Shown here in pieces: positions 8,129-17,973 of a DNA stretch of 64,000 nucleotides. Source of the stretch: Streptococcus viridans. Its GTDB lineage: Bacteria > Bacillota > Bacilli > Lactobacillales > Streptococcaceae. The notes beneath the pieces are model-generated. The model was not told the DNA's origin. It did not search any database and worked only from the letters and a program-made list of their open reading frames with translations. The stretch lies in NCBI RefSeq assembly GCF_900636365.1, contig NZ_LR134266.1, forward strand, positions 199,501 to 263,500. The letters are read 5' to 3'. A program made the position numbers and the translations under genes. Numbering within the stretch: the stretch's first letter is position 1; every line of letters starts with the position of its first letter.

Positions 8129-8422
8129 ATGCACACCAGACAAGAATTAATAAAGGGGTATGAGACGGAAATTCGCTACCAACGCTATATGTTGGAAAAC
8201 TTGGGTCGCTGGTTTAGTGTGCTCTTTCTCATGGCCAGTATTGGTGGACTGCTGATTTATTTCTTTCACAAAACTTCTCTACTATTTTTGATCTTAGGTA
8301 GCTTGATAGCCCTATTTGGGCTAGTAGGGATGTTGCTAGTGGGCTATGGGATGTATCGTGGTCGAGCCAACTTGCAAAAAGTCATCCAAGCTTACCAACA
8401 AAAGTTGAATTTGGTTGGCTAA
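8129..8422 (+). CDS. Small two-helix membrane protein, unknown function
   Basis: The ATG at 8129 follows GAAGGAGG at ideal spacing, so it is preferred over the in-frame TTG at 8114. The 97-residue product has an amphipathic N-terminus (MHTRQELIKGYETEIRYQRY), two membrane helices (about residues 24-46 and 50-74), and a charged tail. It sits between the PTS terminator and the groESL promoter and is followed by its own terminator. I do not recognise a family. Confidence 0.7.
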   Translation: MHTRQELIKGYETEIRYQRYMLENLGRWFSVLFLMASIGGLLIYFFHKTSLLFLILGSLIALFGLVGMLLVGYGMYRGRANLQKVIQAYQQKLNLVG

Positions 8423-8432
8423 AAATCGAAAG

Positions 8433-8460
8433 CACTTCGAAGAGATTGAGGTGTTTTTTT
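8433..8460 (+). terminator. Terminator before groESL
   Basis: CACTTC (8433-8438) pairs with GAGGTG (8448-8453), followed by seven Ts. It ends the small membrane-protein transcript. Confidence 0.65.
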
Positions 8461-8461
8461 C

Positions 8462-8489
8462 TTGACTATTTTTGACCAAGTGATACAAT
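8462..8489 (+). promoter_or_regulatory. Vegetative promoter of groESL
   Basis: TTGACT (8462-8467) and TACAAT (8484-8489) are separated by 16 bp. The CIRCE operator begins 11 bp downstream, placing the repressor site over the transcription start. Confidence 0.8.
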
Positions 8490-8500
8490 AGAAACATGAG

Positions 8501-8527
8501 TTAGCACTCGATATAAAAGAGTGCTAA
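8501..8527 (+). promoter_or_regulatory. CIRCE operator (HrcA binding site)
   Basis: A perfect CIRCE: TTAGCACTC, nine bases, GAGTGCTAA. This is the HrcA heat-shock repressor site and shows that groESL is heat-inducible in the usual way. Confidence 0.97.
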
Positions 8528-8549
8528 AATACAGGAATGGAGGAACGAT

Positions 8550-10480
<1,931 letters not shown>

Positions 10481-10485
10481 CACAC

Positions 10486-10522
10486 GTAGTCTAATGGATG
10501 CTGAAGCACCTCATTAGACTAC
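10486..10522 (+). other. Perfect hairpin directly after groEL
   Basis: GTAGTCTAATG (10486-10496) and CATTAGACTAC (10512-10522) form an 11-bp stem with a 15-base loop, starting 6 bp after the groEL stop. No T-run follows, so it is more likely an mRNA 3'-end stabiliser or part of the downstream structured region than a terminator. Confidence 0.6.
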
Positions 10523-10700
10523 GGCAAGCACTATGGTGCCTTGCCGAAGTATCTTACTAAGAAAATAAAGAAGGCATTATCGGCCTTCTTTATTTTCTGT
10601 CGTAACCTGTGTGTTTGATTGAGGCTTTGCCTCTAATCATTTGACGCCAACCGCTATCAGGCGGTTTGGCTAAACGTCTTACTAGCTTAAAGAGGTTAGC
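10517..10700 (+). ncRNA. Structured tandem element, copy A (unknown RNA)
   Basis: This stretch holds four successive hairpins: CGGCAAG..CTTGCCG, a 14-bp terminator-like stem (10562-10596), GAGGC..GCCTC, and GCCAACCGC..GCGGTTTGGC. A second copy lies at 10901-11088. Where the copies differ, stems are kept: CCGC/GCGG in copy A becomes CCAC/GTGG in copy B. There is no plausible reading frame. I do not recognise an RNA family; a repeated DNA element that is transcribed from groEL read-through is also possible. Confidence 0.4.
10562..10596 (+). terminator. Terminator downstream of groEL
   Basis: AAAATAAAGAAGGC (10562-10575) pairs perfectly with GCCTTCTTTATTTT (10583-10596) across a 7-base loop. 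It is palindromic enough to work in both directions and is the likely end of the groESL transcript. Confidence 0.75.
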
Positions 10701-10805
10701 AAGTCTCCAATCCTCAATCAATCATTGGATGAACTGTCTGACGCAGTAGCTGATTGGTTTCTCCCTTCGCTTTTCCAAGCTCGGAAGAGTCCTAATCAGC
10801 CTTGC

Positions 10806-10860
10806 GGGGGCGAGACAACGAACGAATGATTAAAATATTCGTTCTGTCTCGCTCCCTTTT
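10806..10860 (+). terminator. Long hairpin with T-run
   Basis: GGGGGCGAGACA (10806-10817) pairs with TGTCTCGCTCCC (10845-10856), with an inner GAACGAAT/ATTCGTTC stem, followed by TTTT. It closes the first structured unit. The second unit ends in only the beginning of this hairpin (GCGGGGGCGAGAG near 11143), so that copy is truncated. Confidence 0.7.
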
Positions 10861-10900
10861 CACGTCGTAACCCCGTGTCAATTTATTAGGTGGATTTGTA

Positions 10901-11088
10901 GTTTACGGCAAGCACTATGGTACCTTGCCGAAGTGTCTTGCTAAGAAAACAAGGAAGGCATTATCGGCCTTCTTTATTTTCTGTCGTAATCTGTGTGCTT
11001 GATTGAGGCTTCGCTTCTAATCATTTGATGCCAACCACTATCAGGTGGCTTGGCTAAACGTCTTACTAGCTAAAAGGGGTTAGTAGAA
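10901..11088 (+). ncRNA. Structured tandem element, copy B
   Basis: Direct repeat of copy A, starting TACGGCAAGCACTATGG. It keeps the same order of hairpins with scattered substitutions, one of them a compensating pair change (CCAC/GTGG), others giving G-U wobbles (GAGGC/GCTTC). The similarity fades after about 11088. Function unknown. Confidence 0.4.
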
Positions 11089-11599
11089 CCTTTTCAATTT
11101 TCGAATAATCATAGGACGAACGGGTTGCTTTAATCTCTTCTTTGCGGGGGCGAGAGTGCATATTTATATATATTACAAAAGTTTGTGAAATAAATATGGC
11201 TGAAGCCTGTTTTTTCTACAGATCGGTTTCCTTGCTTGACGGAACTGAGATTAATTCGATGAGGATCAGAGCAGTCATTTGAGGTGCGGGTTTTTGTTTA
11301 CATATAGTGAAATCACGGGGATGATACCCTTTGAAGCAGGTAGATAGATAGTAGATATTTTGGAGTAACCTGCCTGTTCGATATTTGGAATGAAATTGCA
11401 ATACAAATTCCTTTATTTTGTAACAAAGATGCGTTAAAATATAGGAAGTAGATAAATGTTCTACACTAGAGCAAGGGGGGAATACTTCCCACATACATGT
11501 CTAAAGACAAAAACTTGATCGAATTAATTAAAACTTTTTGATTCTTAATTTTTATCGACCTTTTTCATATTAAACTTTTTCATCCACCCCTTGCTAAGG
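11089..11599. other. Gene-free stretch before the vex block
   Basis: No convincing gene. A 92-codon frame on the minus strand (11216-11494) has no ribosome site and no recognisable family and is taken as chance. The stretch holds the faded end of structured copy B and a short hairpin (GGGGGGAA..TTCCC near 11475-11490). I see nothing else I can support. Confidence 0.5.
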
Positions 11600-11630
11600 C
11601 TCTTCCAGATTTTTCTGGGGGAGTTTTTTG
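11600..11630 (+). terminator. Rho-independent terminator
   Basis: CTCTTCCAG (11600-11608) pairs with CTGGGGGAG (11615-11623) using one G-U pair, followed by six Ts. There is no gene immediately before it, so it may end a non-coding transcript from the 11.1-11.6 kb region. Confidence 0.7.
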
Positions 11631-11742
11631 TATTTCATAAACATTTCACATTTCTCCTTTATAATGAAAGCAACAAATGATGAAAGCGAGCCCAGTTGCT
11701 ATCAATAAACTGGGGAGTCTTTCTTTTAGATGGAGGTAGGAG

Positions 11743-13008
11743 ATGTTTCTCTTGCAACAGGCAATCGCCTATATTTCTCGAAAAAGAACGAGGAATCTGG
11801 TCCTCTTTCTGATTCTCCTCTTGATCCTCTCTTGCTTGTATTTCTGTTTTTCACTGATGCAAGTGGGAGGAAGGCTGGAGGATCATATCAAGCAGTCGGC
11901 TGGAACTAGTTTTGCCCTGACCAGTAAACAAGGGGATACTCCCTTTGCTCTGAAGGAGGCTAAAAAAGTGCAGCAATTAGCTGGGGTAGGATCCATGGTC
12001 CCACAATATGAAAGCCCCGTTCGTATTCTTGATAAAGAAGCGGTGACGGGACAGCAGTCGGTAGAGCGGGAGGATCTGGGTCAGGAAGCCAAGCAAGCGC
12101 TAGGCGCTGTCTTTACCCAGAAGACAGACCAGCACCTGGATTTCCGCAGTGGTAGTTTCCAACTGGTGCAAGGCAAGCACTTATCCGACAAGGCTCGCGG
12201 CCAGATCTTGATCCACCAAGAGTTGGCTAAGAAGAACAAGCTAAAGGTCGGAGATTCCTTGACCTTAACCAGCTTTCAGATGGGAGAGACTCCTGCCAAA
12301 GAGCAAACCTTTGAAATCGTAGGGATTTTTTCAGGTAAGAAACAGGAAAAATTTACAGGAATGACCTCTGATCTGAGTGAAAACCAAGTCTACCTCCCTT
12401 ATGAGGATGCGACTAAGCTTCTAGGTCTCAGTCAGCAAGAAGTGACCCAGGTCACCTTTGGAGTCAAAGATCCTGAGAAAATCGATGCCCTCTTGAAGCA
12501 AGTCAAAAGCTTGGATCTGGATTGGCAATCTCTGCGCGTGGTCGAAGATCGCAAGGCCTTTGACCAGATGAAGGAATCCTCTCAGACCTTAGAAGGCCTG
12601 GTACGGATCATGATGATCGTCCTCCTAGTGACAGGAGCCGGTGCCCTATCGCTCTTACTCAGTCTCTGGACACGGGAGCGGATCCATGAAATCGGGGTGC
12701 TCTTATCCATTGGGAAGAGCAAGGGCCGGATCTTTAGACAGTTCCTCTTGGAGGTGGTGCTGGTATCCTTACTAGCGGTGATCCCAGCCTTTCTCATCGG
12801 ACGGATGGTCAGCCATCGTTTCTTAGAGCAGTTTGTCGGAGAGACTGGTCAACAGCAGACCCTAGACTTGCTCAACCAAATCCCTCAAGGCCTTTCCTTA
12901 GGAATCGCCTATGCTAGCCTCTTGTGCTTGATCCTTCTGTCGCTCGGTGTAACTACCAGCATGATCTGGCGCAAGACCCCAAAAGAAATATTAACAAAAA
13001 TGAGTTAA
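11743..13008 (+). CDS. vex1: ABC transporter permease, Vex1-like (FtsX/MacB fold)
   Basis: 421 residues: one N-terminal membrane helix (about 18-40), a large extracellular MacB-like domain, and three C-terminal helices (about 283-305, 330-355, 380-405) of the FtsX family. Gene order permease-ATPase-permease-response regulator-kinase matches the pneumococcal vex1-vex2-vex3-vncR-vncS locus. The protein is thus the first permease of a Vex-type exporter, whose natural substrate is not firmly established. A ribosome site GGAGGTAGGAG precedes the ATG. The partner permease vex3 is broken here, which puts the complex in doubt. Confidence 0.82.
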   Translation: MFLLQQAIAYISRKRTRNLVLFLILLLILSCLYFCFSLMQVGGRLEDHIKQSAGTSFALTSKQGDTPFALKEAKKVQQLAGVGSMVPQYESPVRILDKEAVTGQQSVEREDLGQEAKQALGAVFTQKTDQHLDFRSGSFQLVQGKHLSDKARGQILIHQELAKKNKLKVGDSLTLTSFQMGETPAKEQTFEIVGIFSGKKQEKFTGMTSDLSENQVYLPYEDATKLLGLSQQEVTQVTFGVKDPEKIDALLKQVKSLDLDWQSLRVVEDRKAFDQMKESSQTLEGLVRIMMIVLLVTGAGALSLLLSLWTRERIHEIGVLLSIGKSKGRIFRQFLLEVVLVSLLAVIPAFLIGRMVSHRFLEQFVGETGQQQTLDLLNQIPQGLSLGIAYASLLCLILLSLGVTTSMIWRKTPKEILTKMS

Positions 13009-13014
13009 GGAGAA

Positions 13015-13656
13015 ATGACACATATGTTAGAACTCAAGAATGTAGCCTATAGTTACCAAAGCTATAGTGAAGATATCCTCTCAAATGTGAACTATCAGTT
13101 CGAAAATGGGACATTTTACAGTATTATCGGTCAGTCAGGAACTGGGAAATCTACCCTCCTCTCTCTCTTGGCTGGTCTAGACAATCCCAAGAAGGGGCAG
13201 GTTCTCTTTGATGGGGAGGACATTCAGACCAAAGGGTCTAGCTACCACCGCAAGCACCATGTCTCCCTAGTCTTTCAGAATTACAATTTGATTGATTATT
13301 TGACACCACTTGAAAATGTCCGCCTGGTCAACAAACAAGCTGGGAAAGAGATTCTCTTGGAATTGGGATTGGATGAAACGCAAATCAAACGCAATGTCCT
13401 CCAACTATCCGGAGGGCAGCAGCAACGGGTGGCCATTGCGCGTGCGCTCGTTTCAGAAGCACCTGTCATCTTGGCTGATGAGCCGACGGGCAACCTAGAC
13501 GAGCAGACAGCAGGTGATATCATTGCCATTTTGAAGAAATTGGCCAAGGAGCGCCAAAAATGTGTCATCGTCGTCACCCACAGCAAGGAAGTGGCAGAGG
13601 CCTCCGATGTGGTCTTGGAATTGAGTCGCCGTAGCCTCATTGAGAAGAGCAAGTAA
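13015..13656 (+). CDS. vex2: ABC transporter ATP-binding protein, Vex2-like
   Basis: 213 residues of the LolD/MacB ATPase class. Walker A is GQSGTGKST (about 40-48), the signature LSGGQQQR (near residue 127), and Walker [13 protein letters not shown]. It would power the Vex1/Vex3 permease pair. The start is ambiguous: the ATG at 13015 lies only 2 bases from AAGGAG, whereas an in-frame ATG at 13024 has better spacing. Twelve bases separate its stop from vex3, so the three genes form an operon. Confidence 0.85.
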   Translation: MTHMLELKNVAYSYQSYSEDILSNVNYQFENGTFYSIIGQSGTGKSTLLSLLAGLDNPKKGQVLFDGEDIQTKGSSYHRKHHVSLVFQNYNLIDYLTPLENVRLVNKQAGKEILLELGLDETQIKRNVLQLSGGQQQRVAIARALVSEAPVILADEPTGNLDEQTAGDIIAILKKLAKERQKCVIVVTHSKEVAEASDVVLELSRRSLIEKSK

Positions 13657-13668
13657 GGAGGGAATGCT

Positions 13669-15045
13669 ATGTTGCGAAATGCTTTTGCTTATATCACACG
13701 TAAATGGCCCAAGTCTCTCTTGCTCTTTGCCATCATTCTCCTCATGGGGACCTTGAGCTTGATCGGACTCTCTATGAAGGGAGCGACCCAAAAAGCTTCA
13801 TCGGAAAGCCTGGGATCCATCACCAATAGCTTCTCCATGCAGATCAACCGCCGGACCAATCCGGGAACCCCTCGGGGAGCTGGGAATCTCAGAGGAGAAG
13901 ATATCGAAAAAATCAGCCAGGTAGAGGGGATCACCTCCTCCATCAAGCGGATCAATGCCATCGCGGATATCCTAGACCACGAGATCATTGAGACCGAAGA
14001 AACCCTGCAAAATCAATCTCCAGAGCGGGCTAAGCACTTCAAGAATACCTTGATGGTGACAGGGGTCAATGACTCTTCAAAAGAAGATAAGTTTGTCTCC
14101 GGAGCCTACAAGCTGGTCCAAGGGGAGCACCTGACTGATAAGGACAAAAACCAAATCCTCATGCACGAAGATTTGGCGAAAAAGAATGGCCTCAAGGTAG
14201 GCGATAAGGTGCGCCTCAAGTCCAATCTCTATGATGCTGACAATGAAAAAGGGGCTAATGAAACCGTAGAAGTGACCATTAAAGGCTTGTTCTCAGGAAA
14301 AAACCAAGCTCCTCTAACTTACGCCCAATAATTGTATGAAGATACACTCATTTCTGACTTGGATACAGCTGCCAAACTCTATGGCAATACAGTCCAAACA
14401 GCTACCTATGAGGATGCGACCTTCTTTGCAAAAGGGGATCAGGATCTGGATAAATTGATCGAAAAAATCAAAGCCTTGGATATCCCATGGAATTACTATG
14501 ATTTGGTTAAGAGCTCTTCCAACTACCCAGCCTTGCAAAAATCTATCAGCAGTATGTTCCAAGTGGCGAACTACTTGTTTATCGGTAGCCTCATCTTTGC
14601 TAGTTTGCTTCTCACCCTTCTCCTTGTCTTGTGGCTCAATGCCCGTCGCAGAGAAGTGGGTATCTTGCTGGCTCTTGGGCTTTCTAAGGTACAGATTGCG
14701 GGACAATTCGTGGCAGAATTGGTCATGATTTCCATTCCAGCCTTCCTCCTCTCCTATGGAGTCGCAGGTCTTCTTGCCAAAGCAGTAGGAGATACGGTGC
14801 TCAAAAACGTAACCAGTGGCATTGCCAAACAAATGGCTCAAGAATCCTCTGCAGCCAACCTTGGTGGAGGAGCTGAGGCGGAAAGCTTCAGTAAGACCTT
14901 GACAGATATCCATATGGACATCCAACCGAGCCAATTGTTGGTGATTGTTTTAGTCGGTGGACTTCTCTTGATTCTCGTTTCCATCCTTTCTTCTCAATGG
15001 CTCTTGCATAAGAAACCAAAGGAACTCTTGGTGGATGTCGAATAA
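13669..15045 (+). pseudogene. vex3: Vex3-like permease interrupted by an in-frame TAA
   Basis: The frame opens at 13669, runs 220 codons to a TAA at 14329-14331 (after PLTYAQ), then continues in the same frame to 15045 without a shift. Together the halves form a normal FtsX/MacB-type permease of about 458 residues: N-terminal helix (about 10-30), extracellular domain, three C-terminal helices. A GAA or CAA codon changed to TAA by one substitution would explain it. The second half starts with a TTG but has no ribosome site of its own. Either the gene is dead in this strain or this is a sequencing error. Vex1 and Vex2 remain intact. Confidence 0.85.
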
Positions 15046-15049
15046 GAGA

Positions 15050-15079
15050 TTGTTTCCTAAAATAGAAATAGGGTATAAT
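15050..15079 (+). promoter_or_regulatory. Promoter of vncRS
   Basis: TTGTTT (15050-15055) and TATAAT (15074-15079) are separated by 18 bp and lie just after the vex3 stop, so vncRS can be expressed on its own. The gap between vex3 and vncR is only 70 bp and holds no pep27-like frame. Confidence 0.65.
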
Positions 15080-15115
15080 AGGAGGTAGAAGTTTCTTAGA
15101 TAAAAAGGAAAGTGT

Positions 15116-15769
15116 ATGAAGATACTAATCGTAGAAGATGAAGTCCTGATTCGAGAAGGGATGAGCGACTATCTCATGGAATGTGGCTATGAGGTCTTTG
15201 AAGCAGGCGATGGGCAGGAGGCCCTGGACCTCTTTCACAGAGAGACGCCGGATCTAGTCTTGCTGGACATCCAGCTTCCTATCCTCAATGGCTTGGAAGT
15301 CCTCAAGACCATTCGCAAGACCAGCTCAGTCCCTGTCCTCATGCTGACGGCCTTCCATGACGAGGACTATAAGTTGACAGCCTTTGGAGAGTTGGCAGAT
15401 GGCTATCTGGAAAAACCCTTCTCCTTGTCCCTCTTGAAGGTCCGTATCGAAGCTATTTTTAAAAAGCTTCAACCTTCCCGGGTCTTCACCTATGGAGAGG
15501 CACGGGTGGATTTTGAGAGCTACACAGCCAGCCTAGCAGGCCAAGCCATTTCCATGAATGCCAAGGAGTTGGAAATCTTGGAATACTTGCTCCAGCATGA
15601 GGGCAAGGCCCGGACCCGCTCTCAAATCCTCGATGCCGTTTGGAAGGAGACAGAGGAGATTCCTTTTGACCGGGTGATCGATGTCTATATCAAGGAACTA
15701 CGAAAAAAACTAGAGCTGGACTGTATCGTAACGGTACGTAATGTCGGCTATAAATTGGAGAGACCATGA
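15116..15769 (+). CDS. vncR: Response regulator VncR-like (OmpR/PhoB family)
   Basis: 217 residues. Receiver domain with the acidic residues of VEDE near residue 8, phospho-acceptor D51 in LVLLDIQLP, and the switch lysine in YLEKPFS. A winged-helix DNA-binding domain covers about 125-217 and ends in the usual RNVGYKLERP. Together with the kinase downstream (ATGA overlap at 15766) and the Vex exporter upstream it matches the pneumococcal VncRS system. Its targets are not visible in the sequence. Confidence 0.87.
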   Translation: MKILIVEDEVLIREGMSDYLMECGYEVFEAGDGQEALDLFHRETPDLVLLDIQLPILNGLEVLKTIRKTSSVPVLMLTAFHDEDYKLTAFGELADGYLEKPFSLSLLKVRIEAIFKKLQPSRVFTYGEARVDFESYTASLAGQAISMNAKELEILEYLLQHEGKARTRSQILDAVWKETEEIPFDRVIDVYIKELRKKLELDCIVTVRNVGYKLERP

Positions 15770-17091
15770 CCAAACGGAGTATCTTTGCAAAAATCTTTCT
15801 GATTACCTTTGCCCTTTTTAGTAGCTTAGTCATCCTTCTACATGCTTCGGTTTACTTTATTTTTCCATCGACCTATATCGAGTCCCAGCGCCAGACGATT
15901 TTGAAGAAATCGCAAGCTCTGGCTAAGAGTTTCCAGGGCCAGGAAGAAGGGACCATTGGGTCGGTCATCGACCTTTATTCCAAGACCAATGATATCAAGG
16001 TGTCTATCAAAGGAAAGCAAAAACAAAATGCCCTAGAGGTCAAGGATGACCTGCTCCTGAACCCTGATAGCCAGAACAATTCCCTGGTCATTGAAGAGAG
16101 AAAGATTCAGACCAAGGAAGGGAAAGACTTAACCTTGCAATTCTTAGCGACTATCGATTCGCAAAAGGAAGCGCGGGACATCAGTCTGGGCTTTCTTCCC
16201 TATAGTCTCCTTGCTTCCTTTGTTCTGTCGTTGATTGCCTCCTATCTCTATGCCCGCATGATTTCCGCTCCGATCCTTGAGATCAAGCAGATGACCAAGC
16301 GGATGAAACGACTGGATCGGACAGCTAGTCTTCCCATTCATTCGCAGGATGAGATTGGCGTTCTCAAGCAACAAATCAACGACCTCTATCACCATCTCCT
16401 AGAGGTAATCGACAATCTAGAGCAGCAGAAACAGGAAAATCTGAAGTTGGAGCAGATGAAGGTCGAATTTCTACGAGGGGCTTCGCATGAGCTCAAGACT
16501 CCCCTAGCCAGCTTGAAGATTATCCTAGAAAATATGCGGGATAAGATTGGCCGCTACAAGGATCGGGATCGCTACCTGTCGGTCTCCCTCGATATCGTCG
16601 ATGAGATGAACCAGATCGTCCTGGAAATTCTATCTCTGTCCTCTGTCCAAGAATTGGCCGGAGACAAGGAGTGGATCCAGCTGGATCAAGTCTTAGAGCA
16701 GATTCTCGACCAGTACAAGGTCTTGGCTCAATCCCGCGCGCTCACGATTGACAATCAAATCGCTGACAAAGCAGTTTATATGGACCCAGCCATTCTGAAA
16801 TTGGTCCTCTCAAATGTCGTTAGTAATGCCGTCAAGCATTCGGATGCCGGTGGAGAGATCCAGCTCCGTCTCGAAGAAGAAGGGACGTACTTGGCTGTTG
16901 AAAATACCAGCCAAGAAATGGTAGGGACAGCTGAGATGCCAATGACCGCTAGCCGCCAGAAGAAGGAAGGTGGCTTGGGACTCTTCGTGGTCCAACACTT
17001 GCTGGACCATGAAGAATTGGCCTACCAATTTGATAAAACGGCTATGGGCTTACGCTTCCGTATGGAACTGCCTAAAGATCCTCAAGAATAA
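15766..17091 (+). CDS. vncS: Sensor histidine kinase VncS-like
   Basis: 441 residues: N-terminal helix (about 10-32), an extracellular domain of about 110 residues, a second helix (about 145-163), HAMP-like segment, HisKA domain with SHELKTPLASLK (His241) and a C-terminal HATPase (GGLGLFVVQHLLDHE). It phosphorylates the regulator encoded just upstream, with which it shares an ATGA overlap. In pneumococcus the corresponding kinase was linked to the Pep27 peptide, but no pep27 gene is present here. The signal is therefore unknown. Confidence 0.87.
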   Translation: MTKRSIFAKIFLITFALFSSLVILLHASVYFIFPSTYIESQRQTILKKSQALAKSFQGQEEGTIGSVIDLYSKTNDIKVSIKGKQKQNALEVKDDLLLNPDSQNNSLVIEERKIQTKEGKDLTLQFLATIDSQKEARDISLGFLPYSLLASFVLSLIASYLYARMISAPILEIKQMTKRMKRLDRTASLPIHSQDEIGVLKQQINDLYHHLLEVIDNLEQQKQENLKLEQMKVEFLRGASHELKTPLASLKIILENMRDKIGRYKDRDRYLSVSLDIVDEMNQIVLEILSLSSVQELAGDKEWIQLDQVLEQILDQYKVLAQSRALTIDNQIADKAVYMDPAILKLVLSNVVSNAVKHSDAGGEIQLRLEEEGTYLAVENTSQEMVGTAEMPMTASRQKKEGGLGLFVVQHLLDHEELAYQFDKTAMGLRFRMELPKDPQE

Positions 17092-17098
17092 AAAAATA

Positions 17099-17278
17099 GA
17101 GAGTGGGACAGAAATCGGTCATTCGTTAGAATTCGATTTCGTCGTCCCACCTCCGCACAGTTGAGTAGGGCTATAAAAGCTGATGAAATCAGCGTAGTAG
17201 AGCCCACTCAACCACTGCGTCTTGCTCGACAATGCAAAGACAATTGAGAGGCTAGGACTTTTGTCCCAGCCTCTTTTT
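17099..17278. repeat. Long-hairpin interspersed intergenic repeat, copy 2
   Basis: Reverse-orientation copy of the element at 53-230, about 180 bp. It begins GAGAGTGGGACAGAAATC and ends in a stem closing on CCCAGCCTC followed by a T-run. It lies between convergent genes (vncS and an ABC ATPase gene), so it probably also serves as a two-way terminator. Confidence 0.75.
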
Positions 17279-17282
17279 GTAT

Positions 17283-17972
17283 TTAATCAAGCTTTTCGAC
17301 CTTTAGCAATTGACCATGTTTTAATTCATAAATGGTATCCACATAGGTCAGGATGGAGCGGTCATGGGTCACCATGATAGCGCTCTTGTTTTTGGATTTG
17401 ACTTCTTTCCGGATCAACTGGGCGATTTCTTGTCCTCGATCTGGGTCTAGGCTAGCCGTTGGTTCATCGGCCAAAATGACCTGCGGATTTCCGATGAAGG
17501 CGCGAGCGATGGCTGCCCGTTGTTTTTGCCCACCAGACATCTGATTCGGGTATTGGTGGTAACAAGCTTCGATGCCAAGATCTGCCAACAAGGCTTTGAC
17601 TTCCTCTTGGCGTTTTTTCTTGTCCTTTTCCCCCTTCAATTTGGCCACCAGTTCTAACTGGTCACCGATTTTCATATAGGAGAGGAGCTGGTGATCTTGA
17701 AAGATGAAGCCAAGCAATTCCAGGCGTTTTTGCGTCCACTGGCCTTGGTTGAGGCCAGTCAAGTCTTGGCCAGCGATAGAAATCCGCCCCTCGTCTGCTG
17801 ATAAGAGTAAACCAGCGATAGCTAAGAGAGTGGATTTACCAGATCCTGAAGGGCCCAAGATCGCGACAAATTCGTTGGGTTCGACGCTTAAATTCAGTTG
17901 GTTGAGGACATGGTGCATCTGGCTGCCATCGGCGTAGGATTTTCTGATATTTTCTAATGCAATAATGGCCAT
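17283..17972 (-). CDS. ABC transporter ATP-binding protein (LolD/MacB class)
   Basis: The start is taken as the ATG at 17972, one base after the permease stop and behind GGAG, giving MAIIALENIRKSY. The 229-residue protein has Walker A GPSGSGKST, signature MSGGQKQR, and Walker [13 protein letters not shown]. With the permease upstream on the same strand it forms a two-gene exporter unit that converges on vncS. These systems often export peptides or confer resistance to membrane-active peptides in streptococci, but the substrate here cannot be told. Confidence 0.88.
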   Translation of the reverse strand: MAIIALENIRKSYADGSQMHHVLNQLNLSVEPNEFVAILGPSGSGKSTLLAIAGLLLSADEGRISIAGQDLTGLNQGQWTQKRLELLGFIFQDHQLLSYMKIGDQLELVAKLKGEKDKKKRQEEVKALLADLGIEACYHQYPNQMSGGQKQRAAIARAFIGNPQVILADEPTASLDPDRGQEIAQLIRKEVKSKNKSAIMVTHDRSILTYVDTIYELKHGQLLKVEKLD

Positions 17973-17973
17973 C

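Noticed and set aside
11216..11494. 92-codon minus-strand frame before vex1
   Set aside because: No ribosome site, no recognisable domain, unusual composition; taken as chance in a non-coding stretch.
14332..15045. Second half of vex3 as a separate gene
   Set aside because: It starts at a TTG immediately after the stop, without a ribosome site, and is in frame with the first half; best read as one interrupted gene.
15046..15115. Possible pep27-like peptide gene
   Set aside because: The 70 bp gap is filled by a promoter and ribosome site and has no suitable reading frame.
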